Assembly (NCBI RefSeq): GCF_014837055.1
Contig: NZ_JACSPQ010000001.1
Coordinates: 1,235,970-1,299,969, forward strand
Length of the DNA: 64,000 bases
Source of the DNA: Phocaeicola faecium
Lineage (GTDB): Bacteria; Bacteroidota; Bacteroidia; Bacteroidales; Bacteroidaceae
Direction: 5' to 3'
A program made the position numbers and the translations under genes. The notes under the pieces were generated by a model. It was given only the letters and a program-made list of their open reading frames with translations, did not search any database and had not been told where the DNA came from. Numbering within the stretch: position 1 is the stretch's first letter; each line of letters begins with the position of its first letter. Of this stretch, positions 18,101-26,853 are shown piece by piece.

Positions 18101-19202
18101 CCTGAAAAGGAGAATAGTTGTAAATACCGAAAAGAGAGGGAACACTGCTGAAGAAACGAATGTTTCCGCCCCATACTCCTGCCCAGACATTGTTAAACGA
18201 GTCTTGATACAAACAGCGGATACTGGAATTGGATAGTCCGTAAAACTCATTCCCGTCATCAACAAATTCAAACTTAAAATTATCCGGAGCAACAAACATG
18301 CGCTGCGACAAGTCGAGTATCGCTATTCCGCCCAACTCCATCGCTATCCATAACTTATTGTCAGCAAACTGGCAAAGATCAAACACGTACCGGTTTAATC
18401 TGCCTTCGCGGTCTTTGAAAGCAACAAATTTCCCGCTCTGAGGGTCGAAAAGCGCCAATCCCCGGTTTGTGCCAATCCAAATATTCCCGTTCAAGTCTTT
18501 GCATACGCACTTGACTTCGTTTCCCGGCAGGGCATTCGGATTTTCCGAATCCGCTTTATAATTGCGTGCCGTTCTGTCTTTTATAGAAAGCACTGTAAAT
18601 CCATCGGATACATGACCTATATATAAATAACCGTCTTTCCCGTCAAGAATCGACCATACCTGATTACTAACCAGTCCTGAAACGTTGTCTTGATTATAAT
18701 GTATAAACTGTTTCTTCTGCTTATCGAAATATTCTATTCCACTCCAATATGTAGAAATCCAAATATTCCCATCCGCAGCCGGAACAATATCGGTAATATC
18801 GTTGGTTATCAAACTGTTCGAATCGCCGTCAATGTGGCGATAATAAGTAAACCGGTCGTTTGCGTAATCATACACATTCAACCCGGCACGCTGAGTTCCT
18901 ATCCAAAGCAAAGAATCCGCAGGGTCATCCAACAGACAGTTTAACTCGTTTCCCGTCAGCCCTCCTTTTTCCTCTTTATAATAAGAGATGAAGCCGCTCC
19001 CGTCAAAACGATTCAGCCCCTCTTCGGTAGCAAACCACAACCGCCCCCGTTTATCTTGCACGATGTCTACCACGTTGTTATTCGACAATCCCTGCTCCAT
19101 ACCTAATTGCCGAACGGCATAAAACGGATTAGCCTTTATGCCTAAGATAATCCCCAGCAAAATATAAATCAATAATCCCAACCGCTTCATGTTGTTTTTC
19201 AA
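15129..19202 (-). CDS. Hybrid two-component system sensor/regulator (HTCS)
   Basis: 1357 residues. Order: N-terminal signal/anchor helix (LGLLIYILLGIILGI), about 14 reg_prop propeller repeats (about 30-700) forming the periplasmic sensor, a Y_Y_Y domain (about 720-790), a membrane helix (about 800-820), HisKA with the phospho-acceptor His in NITHELRTPLTL (His847), HATPase, a receiver with Asp1145 in VSDVMMPVMDG, and a C-terminal AraC-type DNA-binding domain ending in FGISPSDYVKQL. All catalytic residues are present. HTCS proteins bind an oligosaccharide in the periplasm and switch on a nearby PUL. The fructan-type PUL beyond nhaA is the obvious target, but the GH51 gene on the other side is an alternative. 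The second Met, 12 bases in (19190), is an equally good start given the promoter position. Confidence 0.95.
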   Translation of the reverse strand: MKNNMKRLGLLIYILLGIILGIKANPFYAVRQLGMEQGLSNNNVVDIVQDKRGRLWFATEEGLNRFDGSGFISYYKEEKGGLTGNELNCLLDDPADSLLWIGTQRAGLNVYDYANDRFTYYRHIDGDSNSLITNDITDIVPAADGNIWISTYWSGIEYFDKQKKQFIHYNQDNVSGLVSNQVWSILDGKDGYLYIGHVSDGFTVLSIKDRTARNYKADSENPNALPGNEVKCVCKDLNGNIWIGTNRGLALFDPQSGKFVAFKDREGRLNRYVFDLCQFADNKLWIAMELGGIAILDLSQRMFVAPDNFKFEFVDDGNEFYGLSNSSIRCLYQDSFNNVWAGVWGGNIRFFSSVPSLFGIYNYSPFQASDVVLSDPVVMSVCCDKEGKIWVGTNEGLNIFQNGKRIATLTNTTGDYRVNIVQSSLCDSKGRLWFGLFRGGVNLYDERTHVFRQLFPKSKAGTDVREIYEDNDHVIWLSTSKGIYKVDGETLSIIEHYELGHSLVRSIRKDRNGNLWVGTFGGGLEVYDKSMKRIRLFDVESGFPSNTVNQVYEDRKHCMWIATGEGLVCFEPGALEDYRVYHRKHGLANVHIHAIVDDGKNNIWVSTNHGIYCLPETADTFLSYDESYHVPLGSFNNGCVTVDKSGTIYFGSTDGLCYFNPEYVLARRESPMPVISQIKIFEPLEDQQLGERNIFPKQGETVRLKYDQNTLAVSFNVLNYALADQVEYAYMLKGLESSWYTVDKPDNVVFRSLPPGNYELFVKTRIRNQEWSDKIVSLPISIAFPLWLTWWAKTIYVLVALGLAVGALMFYRRRLNLIYLYESEKRNRIQERELTQERLRFYTNITHELRTPLTLILGPLEDLLKSHSLVPKDKQKISVIHQSAVRLLNLINQLLEFRKAETQNRQLCVSQGNLAAVVHEIGLKYKELNRKPSVDILIETESDNMQLFFDKEVITIVLDNLISNALKYTEQGKITLMLRWKERNASKYAEISVSDTGYGIDAEALPHIFERYYQERSEHQASGTGIGLALVKNLVNLHEAQIEVESKLNEGSIFTILLQADYVYPQALHGENMENETHGAAAEAEDVKEESQNNKPIVLVVEDNADISEYIAESLSEEFDVRIAENGKVGLQSAVKWVPDIIVSDVMMPVMDGIEMCRKIKDNICTCHIPVILLTAKDSLSDKEAGYQYGADSYMTKPFSASLLRTRIHNLLEMRRRLVERVSGASSMEIKKTVIAENCSKLDNEFLAKLTQLIEENLSQEKVDVKYLSDKLCMSSSTLYRKMKALTGLSTNEYVRKVKMRNAEKLLLEGKYAISDIAFMVGMNSTGYFRQCFKDEFGISPSDYVKQLKAPSSDKLC

Positions 19203-19216
19203 AGATTTTAACGGAA

Positions 19217-19224
19217 CAAAAATA
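19217..19224 (-). promoter_or_regulatory. -7 promoter element for the HTCS gene
   Basis: Minus-strand TATTTTTG matches TAnnTTTG. Transcription would begin about 8 bases before the first ATG, which favours the second Met at 19190 as the true start. Confidence 0.5.
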
Positions 19225-19321
19225 CGGATAAAGTTTTACCTATACACAGAGAAAACATTCAAAAAAATGATTGATAACAGGATTTTATATTTGCATATAT
19301 CATAACATGGACTCTTTTTAT

Positions 19322-20644
19322 TTATGATTTCTTTTTCAACAGTTGATATCCGATGATTCCACCAATGATGGAGGCTGCAAAGATTCCTACTTTTGCCTGC
19401 ATGTGGTTATCGGCCGACTGAAAAGCAAGTACGGTTACGAACATTGACATCGTGAATCCGATAGAAGCTAAAAAGCCCAATCCTGCCACTGTACGCCACG
19501 TCATCGAACGCGACCGCTTTCCTATTCCCATCGTTTCTGTCAGCCATACCGCGAAAATGATTCCTAAGGGTTTACCCAACAGCAGTCCCACCAGCACACC
19601 GATAGCTACATTATTGGCACTCAGTACACTCAAATCCATGTCGACAAACGATACTCCGGCGTTGGCAAGGGCGAAAACCGGCATAATGACGAAGGATACC
19701 AACGGATGAAGACTGTGTTCGAGACGTTGGAGCGGAGGGGTTGCCTGTAATGAGCCGGACTTGACTTTCGACAAGATTTCTACTTGGTCGGGCTTCAACA
19801 TCTTTATGTCACCGGAATCAACTTGCTCAAATTGTCGGATAAGTTTCTTCGCACGCGCTATAAATGCAGCTTCGGGGATGTGTGAGTCTGCCGGAATAAC
19901 CATAGCTGCTAAAACGGCAGAGATTGTGGCGTGGATACCCGATGTCAGAAACGCTACCCATACACCTCCGATTCCCAGAATACCGTAGAACCAAATGTTT
20001 TTCACTCCAAGTCTGTTGCCGAGGAACATCACGCCCAAGAAACACAGACCGATCGCCAAATTCCACAAAGAGATATGAGACGTGTAGAAAAGGGCAATCA
20101 CAACCACCGCTCCCAAATCGTCCACGATGGCAAGTGTGGTCAGAAATACTTTTGCCGACATCGGTACGCGGTCGCCAAGCATATAGAGGACGGCCAAAGC
20201 AAAAGCGATATCTGTGGCCATAGGCACTCCCCAACCATCCACTGCGGGAGTGCCGAAGTTGAATAACAGATAAAAGGCAGCGGGGAAAAGCATTCCGAAG
20301 ATGGCTGCCGCCACGGGCAGGGTCACCTTGCGTATATGACGCAGTTCGCCGTCGATAAACTCGCGCTTCAGCTCCAAGCCTATCACGAAGAAAAACATCG
20401 ACATCAGCCCGTCATTAATCCAATGCTCTACGCTGAAGTTGAAGAACGGTTGGTCGTTGAATACAAAACCGAAATGATACTTCAATACCGAAAAATAGCT
20501 CTCGCGAAAGGGTGAATTAGCAAGTATCAATGCCAAAATAACAGAAACTGCTAAAATAATGCCACTCGACTTCTCACGTTGTAAGAATAGTTTTGTAGGA
20601 ATAATCAAACGATTCTCAATGTTTCTTTGGTAATACTCTCTCAT
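19322..20644 (-). CDS. nhaA: Na+/H+ antiporter NhaA
   Basis: 440 residues, slightly longer than the enteric protein, with about 12 membrane helices. The paired transport aspartates are in TTLAIVDDLGAVVVIALFY (about residue 175), and the conserved GWGVPMATDIAFALAVL segment is present. It exchanges cytoplasmic sodium for external protons for pH and salt balance. It sits between the HTCS and the sugar operon but has its own full promoter (20719-20750) and lies after the operon's terminator, so it is not part of the PUL transcript. Confidence 0.96.
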   Translation of the reverse strand: MREYYQRNIENRLIIPTKLFLQREKSSGIILAVSVILALILANSPFRESYFSVLKYHFGFVFNDQPFFNFSVEHWINDGLMSMFFFVIGLELKREFIDGELRHIRKVTLPVAAAIFGMLFPAAFYLLFNFGTPAVDGWGVPMATDIAFALAVLYMLGDRVPMSAKVFLTTLAIVDDLGAVVVIALFYTSHISLWNLAIGLCFLGVMFLGNRLGVKNIWFYGILGIGGVWVAFLTSGIHATISAVLAAMVIPADSHIPEAAFIARAKKLIRQFEQVDSGDIKMLKPDQVEILSKVKSGSLQATPPLQRLEHSLHPLVSFVIMPVFALANAGVSFVDMDLSVLSANNVAIGVLVGLLLGKPLGIIFAVWLTETMGIGKRSRSMTWRTVAGLGFLASIGFTMSMFVTVLAFQSADNHMQAKVGIFAASIIGGIIGYQLLKKKS

Positions 20645-20718
20645 CCTGTATAAATGTTATGGTATATACTCAATAAAAAACAATCCGACCTACCTGCAGG
20701 ACGGTTAACAAGTTATTG

Positions 20719-20750
20719 CAAAACTAATTAAATATTCTGAGATATACAAA
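20719..20750 (-). promoter_or_regulatory. Promoter of nhaA
   Basis: On the minus strand TTTG (20747-20750), a 20-bp spacer and TAGTTTTG (20719-20726): a complete Bacteroidetes -33/-7 pair about 75 bp before the ATG. Confidence 0.75.
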
Positions 20751-20781
20751 CATATATAAATGCCCTATTAAAAAGTCACAA

Positions 20782-20820
20782 AAAGAGCTGTCTCAAATTT
20801 CACTTTGACACAGCTTCTTA
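20782..20820 (-). terminator. Terminator of the fructan-type operon
   Basis: AGAGCTGTCTCA and TGACACAGCTTCT form a stem with one mismatch. On the minus strand it is followed by five Ts, about 55 bp past the fructokinase stop. Confidence 0.7.
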
Positions 20821-20873
20821 TTTGTTTCAGTACCCACAAGCACTGTTTTATTCAAAATTTATGTCTAACTTGC

Positions 20874-21764
20874 TCATTTAATTCTGCTTTTCAGATAAAC
20901 CGGTAATTCGGGCATTGCACCGTTTTGGGTACAAACGTATGCCGAAACTTCTACAGCCAGTTTGTGTGCCTCACTCACCGGTTTCCCTAACAGAATAGCG
21001 GCCACAAACGTAGCAGTAAATGAATCTCCCGCCCCTACCGTATCGGCAACTTCTACTTTCGGGGTTTCTACAAACGAAATTTCTCCAGGAGTAAACACAT
21101 AACTTCCGTTCACGCCACAAGTAAGAATTAACATTTTAAGGTTATATTTTGCCAACAGAATCCAACATTTGTCTTGCAAATCAATACCCGGATAACCAAA
21201 CATACGGCTGATGGTTACTAACTCTTCATCGTTGATTTTTAATATATTGCATTGCCTCATGGAGTTACAAAGAATTTCTTTCGTATAAAAACCTTGACGC
21301 AGATTTACATCGAAAATCTTGTATTGGCCTTCACCATCGGGCATTGCGCTCAAAAAGCGGTTGATAGTTTCGCGAGACACCACACTTCGTTGTGCCAATG
21401 AACCGAAACATACCGAACGAGTCTGGCGTGCCAACCCCTCCAGTGCCGGAGTGTATGGTATATTGTCCCACGCCACCCCTTCTTTGATGTCGTAACACGG
21501 TACTCCCTCGGCATCAAGTTCTACCTGAACCGTTCCGGTTGGGTAAGGCACGGTTTCAATCATGCAATTTAGTTTCTTTTCACGGAAATTGTCTAATATT
21601 TCCATGCCCAGTTTATCATCGCCTACCGCACTCACTACACAACTGTTTAATCCGAACTGTGATACATGGTATGCAAAATTTGCCGGTGCACCACCTATTT
21701 TCTTTCCTTCCGGAAGCACGTCCCAAAGTGCTTCTCCCATTCCAACTACAAAAGTGTTATCCAT
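20874..21764 (-). CDS. Fructokinase, PfkB family
   Basis: 296 residues. The PfkB signatures are present: KIGGAPANFAYH near the N-terminus and the ATP/catalytic motif ADTVGAGDSFTATFVAA near residue 245 with the catalytic Asp. It phosphorylates fructose with ATP in the cytoplasm to fructose-6-phosphate. It is the last gene of the susC-susD-GH32-permease-kinase operon, 12 bp after the permease. Sequence alone does not exclude another ketohexose, but the GH32 neighbour makes fructose the best call. Confidence 0.9.
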   Translation of the reverse strand: MDNTFVVGMGEALWDVLPEGKKIGGAPANFAYHVSQFGLNSCVVSAVGDDKLGMEILDNFREKKLNCMIETVPYPTGTVQVELDAEGVPCYDIKEGVAWDNIPYTPALEGLARQTRSVCFGSLAQRSVVSRETINRFLSAMPDGEGQYKIFDVNLRQGFYTKEILCNSMRQCNILKINDEELVTISRMFGYPGIDLQDKCWILLAKYNLKMLILTCGVNGSYVFTPGEISFVETPKVEVADTVGAGDSFTATFVAAILLGKPVSEAHKLAVEVSAYVCTQNGAMPELPVYLKSRIK

Positions 21765-21776
21765 AAATATTACTTT

Positions 21777-22940
21777 TTAATGTTTAATTTTCAATGTATA
21801 AAACAAAAGGTAAATCACTCCTACCGTCATAACAGCCACAGCACCGTCTTGACCGATAGCATCGCTAGCAAATCCCATAAATAATGGGAATACTGTTCCG
21901 CCAAACAAACCCATAATCATCAGTCCTGACACCTCGTTTTTCTTATCAGGTCTGTTGAGCAAAGCTTGTGAAAAAACAATAGAGAATACATTCGAGTTAC
22001 CAAAACCTATCAATGCGATACACACGTAGATAATAACCAGCGAATGGAATGCAAACAGCCCAACCATAGCCAATAACATGCAGCAGACACTTATCAGGAA
22101 AAATCGTTTGGCCGACATCACGCGTAAGATGAACGCTCCGGAAAAACATCCTAAAGTACGGAATATGAAATACAAACTGGTAGCAAATCCGGCTTCTGTC
22201 AGTGTCATACCCACACGTTCCATCAGGATTTTAGGTGCCGTAGTATTCGTTCCTACATCAATGCCCACATGACACATAATACCGAGGAATGACAAAAGTA
22301 TAAAAGGTTTTCCCAACAGCTTCAAACAATCCATGAATCCGGAAGCACTATCAGCTTTTTCTTCCTCAATCGGAGTAACCGACAGAAACAAAATTGCAAA
22401 GATGGCAATCACCATATAAATCGGGAATAACATCCGCCAACCCAATCCGAAAGTGGGGATAGCTTGCAAAGACCCCCACATAGCCAAATAAGGAGCAAGA
22501 AACGAAGCGATAGCTTTTACAAACTGTCCAAAAGTCAAAGTACTAGCCAAGCGATCGCCCGAAATAATGTTGCTCAACAACGGATTAAGCGAAGTTTGCA
22601 TCAGAGCATTACCGATGCCCAACAAAGAGAACGAGCAAAGCATTACCCCATAGCTGTCTCCGAAAATAGGAATCAGTAACGATGCAAATGTCACTACAAG
22701 ACTAAGTAATACTGTTTTCTTACGTCCTATTTTATTCATCAATACTCCCGTAGGTACAGAGAATATCAAAAACCAAAAGAATACGAGCGAAGGAAATATA
22801 TTCGCTTCCGAATCTGTCAGTCCTAAATCGGCTTTCACATAGTTGGACGCGATTCCCACCAAGTCAACAAACCCCATCGCAAAGAAACAGAGCATCACGG
22901 GAATCAGTTTTCCATACTTTATTTTATTATCTATTGTCAT
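21777..22940 (-). CDS. Major facilitator sugar permease, probably fructose
   Basis: 387 residues, about 12 membrane helices. MFS loop 2-3 motif GVLMNKIGRKKTVLL is present, and the N-terminal FFAMGFVDLVGIASNYVKADLGL resembles FucP-like hexose:H+ symporters of Bacteroidetes. It should carry the monosaccharide released in the periplasm into the cytoplasm. It is 21 bp after the GH32 gene and 12 bp before the kinase. Assignment to fructose follows from its neighbours. Confidence 0.87.
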   Translation of the reverse strand: MTIDNKIKYGKLIPVMLCFFAMGFVDLVGIASNYVKADLGLTDSEANIFPSLVFFWFLIFSVPTGVLMNKIGRKKTVLLSLVVTFASLLIPIFGDSYGVMLCSFSLLGIGNALMQTSLNPLLSNIISGDRLASTLTFGQFVKAIASFLAPYLAMWGSLQAIPTFGLGWRMLFPIYMVIAIFAILFLSVTPIEEEKADSASGFMDCLKLLGKPFILLSFLGIMCHVGIDVGTNTTAPKILMERVGMTLTEAGFATSLYFIFRTLGCFSGAFILRVMSAKRFFLISVCCMLLAMVGLFAFHSLVIIYVCIALIGFGNSNVFSIVFSQALLNRPDKKNEVSGLMIMGLFGGTVFPLFMGFASDAIGQDGAVAVMTVGVIYLLFYTLKIKH

Positions 22941-22961
22941 AATTCGTCACTTATTCGTTCG

Positions 22962-24794
22962 TTATTTGTTGTTTCCTAATTTATACACATCCATCGACTT
23001 GACGGTAAAGTTACCGCGCACAGAAACAAAAGACATCTTGTTATAGGGTTCCGTAGGGAATACTTGGTTAGTCATTACAAACTTGCCGCCTTCCCCGAAA
23101 GCCTCTATGCTGGTACGGTCGACAAACAGGCGGAGACGGATATTGTCGGTGTCATACACGGGAGCCACCGTCACGGCAGGGAAATCTACGCTGAAATCCA
23201 CTTTCCCGCTCTCGCTTCTGTCCATTACAAACTGTTTGCGCATGATGTCGTAATACATGTTCACCTTTTCCCCTTTGTCGTTTGACAGGGTAAACATGAT
23301 TTTCGATGCACCCGAGTTTTTGATGGTCATGTCTATTTCATAAGCTCCGTCGTTACCTTCTAACAGCGATGCCAAATCATACGAGTCACTCACCTTAAAC
23401 GAAGGTACGCTTACTTTCTGCATCCGTGCCTTTTCTATTTCGGGTGAGGGAGCACATCTCAGCAGCAGTTCCCCGTCTTGACGGTAAAGGGTGAGGTCGC
23501 GGGCTATCGTGTTCGAGCCTCTGTACTGCAAGGTAGGAAGCACGGTCTGGTATTGCCAGTTGCTCATCCATCCCAAAGCGATGCAACGTCCGCCTGGGGC
23601 ATTGCTGAAAGTTACCGTGGCGTAATGGTCTTTCCCCCAGTCCATCCATTTGGTTTGGGTAGGCGATTCGTTCACAAACTTCTTTCCATCAAACGTTCCC
23701 ACGAAATACTGAGCTGCATTTCCTCCGAAAGGACCGCCGGGGTTAATGTTACAAATCAACACCCATTTCTTTTCTTTCGTACCTTCTACGGGCAACTCGA
23801 CCAAATCCGGACATTCCCACACACCGCCGTGAGCACCTTGTTTTGCCCCGAAACTACTTTCGTATTTCCAATCTTTCAGATTCTTTGAAGAATAAATATC
23901 CATTTCCTGACCGCCGGCAAGAATCATCACCCAATGTTTGTCGGGGGCATACCAAAATACTTTCGGATCGCGAAAATCACGCTTAGAGGAAGTTACAACA
24001 GGATTATACGCATATTTCACAAATGTTTTCCCGTTATCAAGGCTATAAGCCATACTTTGCGACTGGGTATCTCCCCACGGACTGGACTTTGCCGAAGTAT
24101 AAAAAGCTACCACCGCGTTTTTCCCAAAACCGGCTGTATTGTCATAATCTACCACAGCCGAACCACTGAAAACAGCTCCCCACGCATCTGGCTTTATGGC
24201 AAGTCCTTCATAATTCCAGTTCACCAAATCCGTGGTCGTGGAGTGTCCCCACGTCATGTTTCCCCACGTAGATCCGTAAGGATTATGCTGGAAATACAAA
24301 TGATACACCCCGTCTTTATAGAACATTCCGTTCGGGTCGTTCATCCAGCCGTAAGCAGGGGTATGGTGATAAACAGGACGGAATTTCTCACGGTTCGTCA
24401 TATCAAACGTATCTGAAAGGCTCATCTTTTCCCAGCAGAGAGAAGATTCGGGCATCCCTTGAATATCGACGGAAATGTCTTTTCCCTCGTATGCCGACAA
24501 GTCGAACGGTATATAATAATCTACCTGATCGCGTGCCAAACGTACATTGGCCACAACTCCCTGCTGCCGGTTATCCACTACTATGCAAACCTTGCTCTCG
24601 GGTGCATTATCTTGCACGGGCAACAACAGGTATTTCTTGGCTCCTTTAACAAAAACAATATTCTGCTCGTTTGCCAAATGACGGACAGACACGGACGACT
24701 CCGCAGCATTCGCCATCGCGCCCCAACCAATCAACGAACACAAACATGCCGCTTTCATGGTATTTACAATGCTCTTTTTCTTTAACTCAATCAT
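22962..24794 (-). CDS. GH32 fructan hydrolase with N-terminal DUF4980
   Basis: 610 residues. After a signal peptide (cleavage near MANA-AES) comes a beta-rich N-terminal domain of the DUF4980 type (about 35-135), the five-bladed GH32 propeller and the C-terminal sandwich. Catalytic motifs: nucleophile Asp in WMNDPNG (about 150), transition-state Asp in FRDPKVF (about 273), acid/base Glu in ECPDLVEL (about 327). It hydrolyses beta-fructosidic bonds in inulin, levan or sucrose-type oligosaccharides. There is no lipobox at a usual position, so it is probably periplasmic. The start could also be the Met 12 codons later (24758), which begins MKAACLCSLIGWG. A 266-bp repeat-bearing gap separates it from susD. 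Confidence 0.95.
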   Translation of the reverse strand: MIELKKKSIVNTMKAACLCSLIGWGAMANAAESSVSVRHLANEQNIVFVKGAKKYLLLPVQDNAPESKVCIVVDNRQQGVVANVRLARDQVDYYIPFDLSAYEGKDISVDIQGMPESSLCWEKMSLSDTFDMTNREKFRPVYHHTPAYGWMNDPNGMFYKDGVYHLYFQHNPYGSTWGNMTWGHSTTTDLVNWNYEGLAIKPDAWGAVFSGSAVVDYDNTAGFGKNAVVAFYTSAKSSPWGDTQSQSMAYSLDNGKTFVKYAYNPVVTSSKRDFRDPKVFWYAPDKHWVMILAGGQEMDIYSSKNLKDWKYESSFGAKQGAHGGVWECPDLVELPVEGTKEKKWVLICNINPGGPFGGNAAQYFVGTFDGKKFVNESPTQTKWMDWGKDHYATVTFSNAPGGRCIALGWMSNWQYQTVLPTLQYRGSNTIARDLTLYRQDGELLLRCAPSPEIEKARMQKVSVPSFKVSDSYDLASLLEGNDGAYEIDMTIKNSGASKIMFTLSNDKGEKVNMYYDIMRKQFVMDRSESGKVDFSVDFPAVTVAPVYDTDNIRLRLFVDRTSIEAFGEGGKFVMTNQVFPTEPYNKMSFVSVRGNFTVKSMDVYKLGNNK

Positions 24795-24864
24795 GTTTTA
24801 AGGTCTTAAAGATTAATAAATTACAAAGCCTGCCTAAACCTGGTTCAAACCTCATTCCAGCGTT

Positions 24865-24960
24865 TGAAAAATTCTACCCGAAGTGTAAATAAATCCTTCG
24901 GGTAGAACCGAGAAATTCATCCGCATAAAATTAAAAAACTAACCGTAGCGTTTTACAAGG
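24865..24960. repeat. Dispersed hairpin repeat, copy D, inside the PUL operon
   Basis: A perfect 12-bp inverted repeat (TTCTACCCGAAG at 24872-24883, complement at 24896-24907) with a 12-nt loop is followed by ATCCGCATAAAA and AACCGTAGCG. The copy lies in the 266 bp between susD and GH32, so it would be in the operon mRNA. Confidence 0.7.
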
Positions 24961-25060
24961 CAAACCCGTTGCTTTGTTTCTTGTTTATAGTTCGATTGTC
25001 AAATTTAAGCAAGCTCTGTTTAATATGCAATTTTTAGTTTGATATAAAACCATACTTCGA

Positions 25061-26830
25061 TTATTCATATCCCTTGTTTTGGGTGTACAACCCGGGGATG
25101 TAGAACATCTGATTGTAAGGTATCGGGAAAAATTCATTCTTCCCTGCCGTATAATGGGCATCCTTATAATACAACCCGTAGGTTTGGTTTACGGTTTCAC
25201 CAGATTGGTTTACATACGTATATACCGACTTTTGTTCGCTTTCAAAATAAGCATTCAGCGTTTGAGAAGCTATGCCCCAACGGCGCAGGTCGAAATAACG
25301 TCCGTTTTCCATAGCCATTTCCAAACGCCGTTCCCAGCGCAAACACTTACGTGCTGTTTCTTTGTCTGAAAAATATCCGGCAGGATAAAGGGCTATTTCA
25401 CACTGGTCGGCGGCATACGCTATATGCTTGCTGACAGAATTGGCTGCACGGCTACGGATATCGTTTACAATATCTTCAGCCTCATCCAAACGGTTCAACT
25501 CAATCAATGCTTCGGCGCGCATCAACATCACATCCGTATAGCGGAACACATAATCGTTCATTGCAAAAGCCTGCCAAGAGCCATTGAAAGTTTCGCCTTG
25601 CGAACGTTGCGGGACTTCTTTCAAAGATGTGTAGAAACCGTACTCGCTCGGTGTACGCGAGTTGCCGGTAGTCATCATGTATTGTTCTTCATATTTGTAA
25701 GGGAATGTAGGCATCCCGACAGTATGGAACAAACGCGGATCCCATTTCTGGTCGGTAGGCTGACCATTAATCGGATAATCGATTTCATCGTTATAGTCAT
25801 CGAACATCGGCAGACCGTTTTTCGTCTTGAATGCGTTCACCAAGTTCTGAGAAGGTTTATGGAAATCCCATCCACAAGACCACATTCCCCAGCAGCCGTT
25901 CAATGTATTCGACCAGTTGGCGCGTCCGTAAGTAGTATTATCATCTTCGTAATCGGAAGTTTGAACGGCAAATACCGATTCTTTGCTGTTCTTATATTCA
26001 GGAAGGAATATGTCGCCGAAATCTTCCATGTAACCGTATTGCGAGTTTATTACATCATCAGTATAGTCTACTACCTTCTGCATATATTCATTATTGATAT
26101 GGTTTACGCCGGTAGTAGCTTCATACCCATCACCCCAAGCCAAATTCAAATAACACTTAGCCAAATAGGCTGCTGCCGCAATCTTATTGGCACGTCCGTC
26201 TTCACCGGGTCCTTTTTCCGGCAACACGTCATAAGCAGCTTGAAAATCATCAATCACATTCTGGAACAGTTCTTCATAAGTAAGGGCATCATTGCGAACC
26301 TGTTCGAATGTTTGGTTCTTATACACCTCTTCGTCAATCCACGGAATTTTACGGAAAACAGTGAGCAGTTTATAATAGAAATGTCCGCGCAAGAATCTGA
26401 CTTCTGCCACACGCTGGTTAGTGGTTTCTTCTCCCAATGCGGAAACGCCGTTCTGCTCCAAAGAAACCAACGCACGGTTACAACGTGATATAGCACAGTA
26501 CAAGCGATACCATAATTCATCCATCTCGCCCGGAGTGGTAGGAGTCAAGGTTGTCCAAATATCAAAGGCATGATAACCGGTGTCGGTACTACCCGATCCA
26601 CCTTTCAAGCAATCGTCGGACGTAATGTCGCCATACGGGAACAGGTTGAACGGGTAAGTGTACCAGCAGTCTCCCAGCATAGCGTATGCAGCATTAACCA
26701 TAGATTCCGGTTCTGCAAACGCTTTGTCTTCGTCTACCACTGCGGTAGGGTTGTAATCCAAGAAATCATTACAGCCTGTAAAACCTAATCCTAAAGCACA
26801 GGCAAAAACGTATGTATATATTTTTTTCAT
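25061..26830 (-). CDS. SusD/RagB family glycan-binding lipoprotein
   Basis: 589 residues. The lipoprotein signal ends in LGLGFTGCNDFLDYNP, the normal SusD lipobox followed by the FLD motif. The TPR-bearing alpha-helical body matches SusD_RagB, including the late LRWERRLEMAMENGRYFDLRRWG segment. It sits on the cell surface as a lid on the SusC barrel and captures the oligosaccharide. It is 23 bp after susC. Given the GH32, kinase and permease downstream, the ligand should be a fructan or fructo-oligosaccharide. Confidence 0.96.
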   Translation of the reverse strand: MKKIYTYVFACALGLGFTGCNDFLDYNPTAVVDEDKAFAEPESMVNAAYAMLGDCWYTYPFNLFPYGDITSDDCLKGGSGSTDTGYHAFDIWTTLTPTTPGEMDELWYRLYCAISRCNRALVSLEQNGVSALGEETTNQRVAEVRFLRGHFYYKLLTVFRKIPWIDEEVYKNQTFEQVRNDALTYEELFQNVIDDFQAAYDVLPEKGPGEDGRANKIAAAAYLAKCYLNLAWGDGYEATTGVNHINNEYMQKVVDYTDDVINSQYGYMEDFGDIFLPEYKNSKESVFAVQTSDYEDDNTTYGRANWSNTLNGCWGMWSCGWDFHKPSQNLVNAFKTKNGLPMFDDYNDEIDYPINGQPTDQKWDPRLFHTVGMPTFPYKYEEQYMMTTGNSRTPSEYGFYTSLKEVPQRSQGETFNGSWQAFAMNDYVFRYTDVMLMRAEALIELNRLDEAEDIVNDIRSRAANSVSKHIAYAADQCEIALYPAGYFSDKETARKCLRWERRLEMAMENGRYFDLRRWGIASQTLNAYFESEQKSVYTYVNQSGETVNQTYGLYYKDAHYTAGKNEFFPIPYNQMFYIPGLYTQNKGYE

Positions 26831-26853
26831 GACAAAATCCTCATTAATTTAAA

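Noticed and set aside
25424-26488. 354-codon frame on the plus strand
   Set aside because: Antisense shadow of susD.
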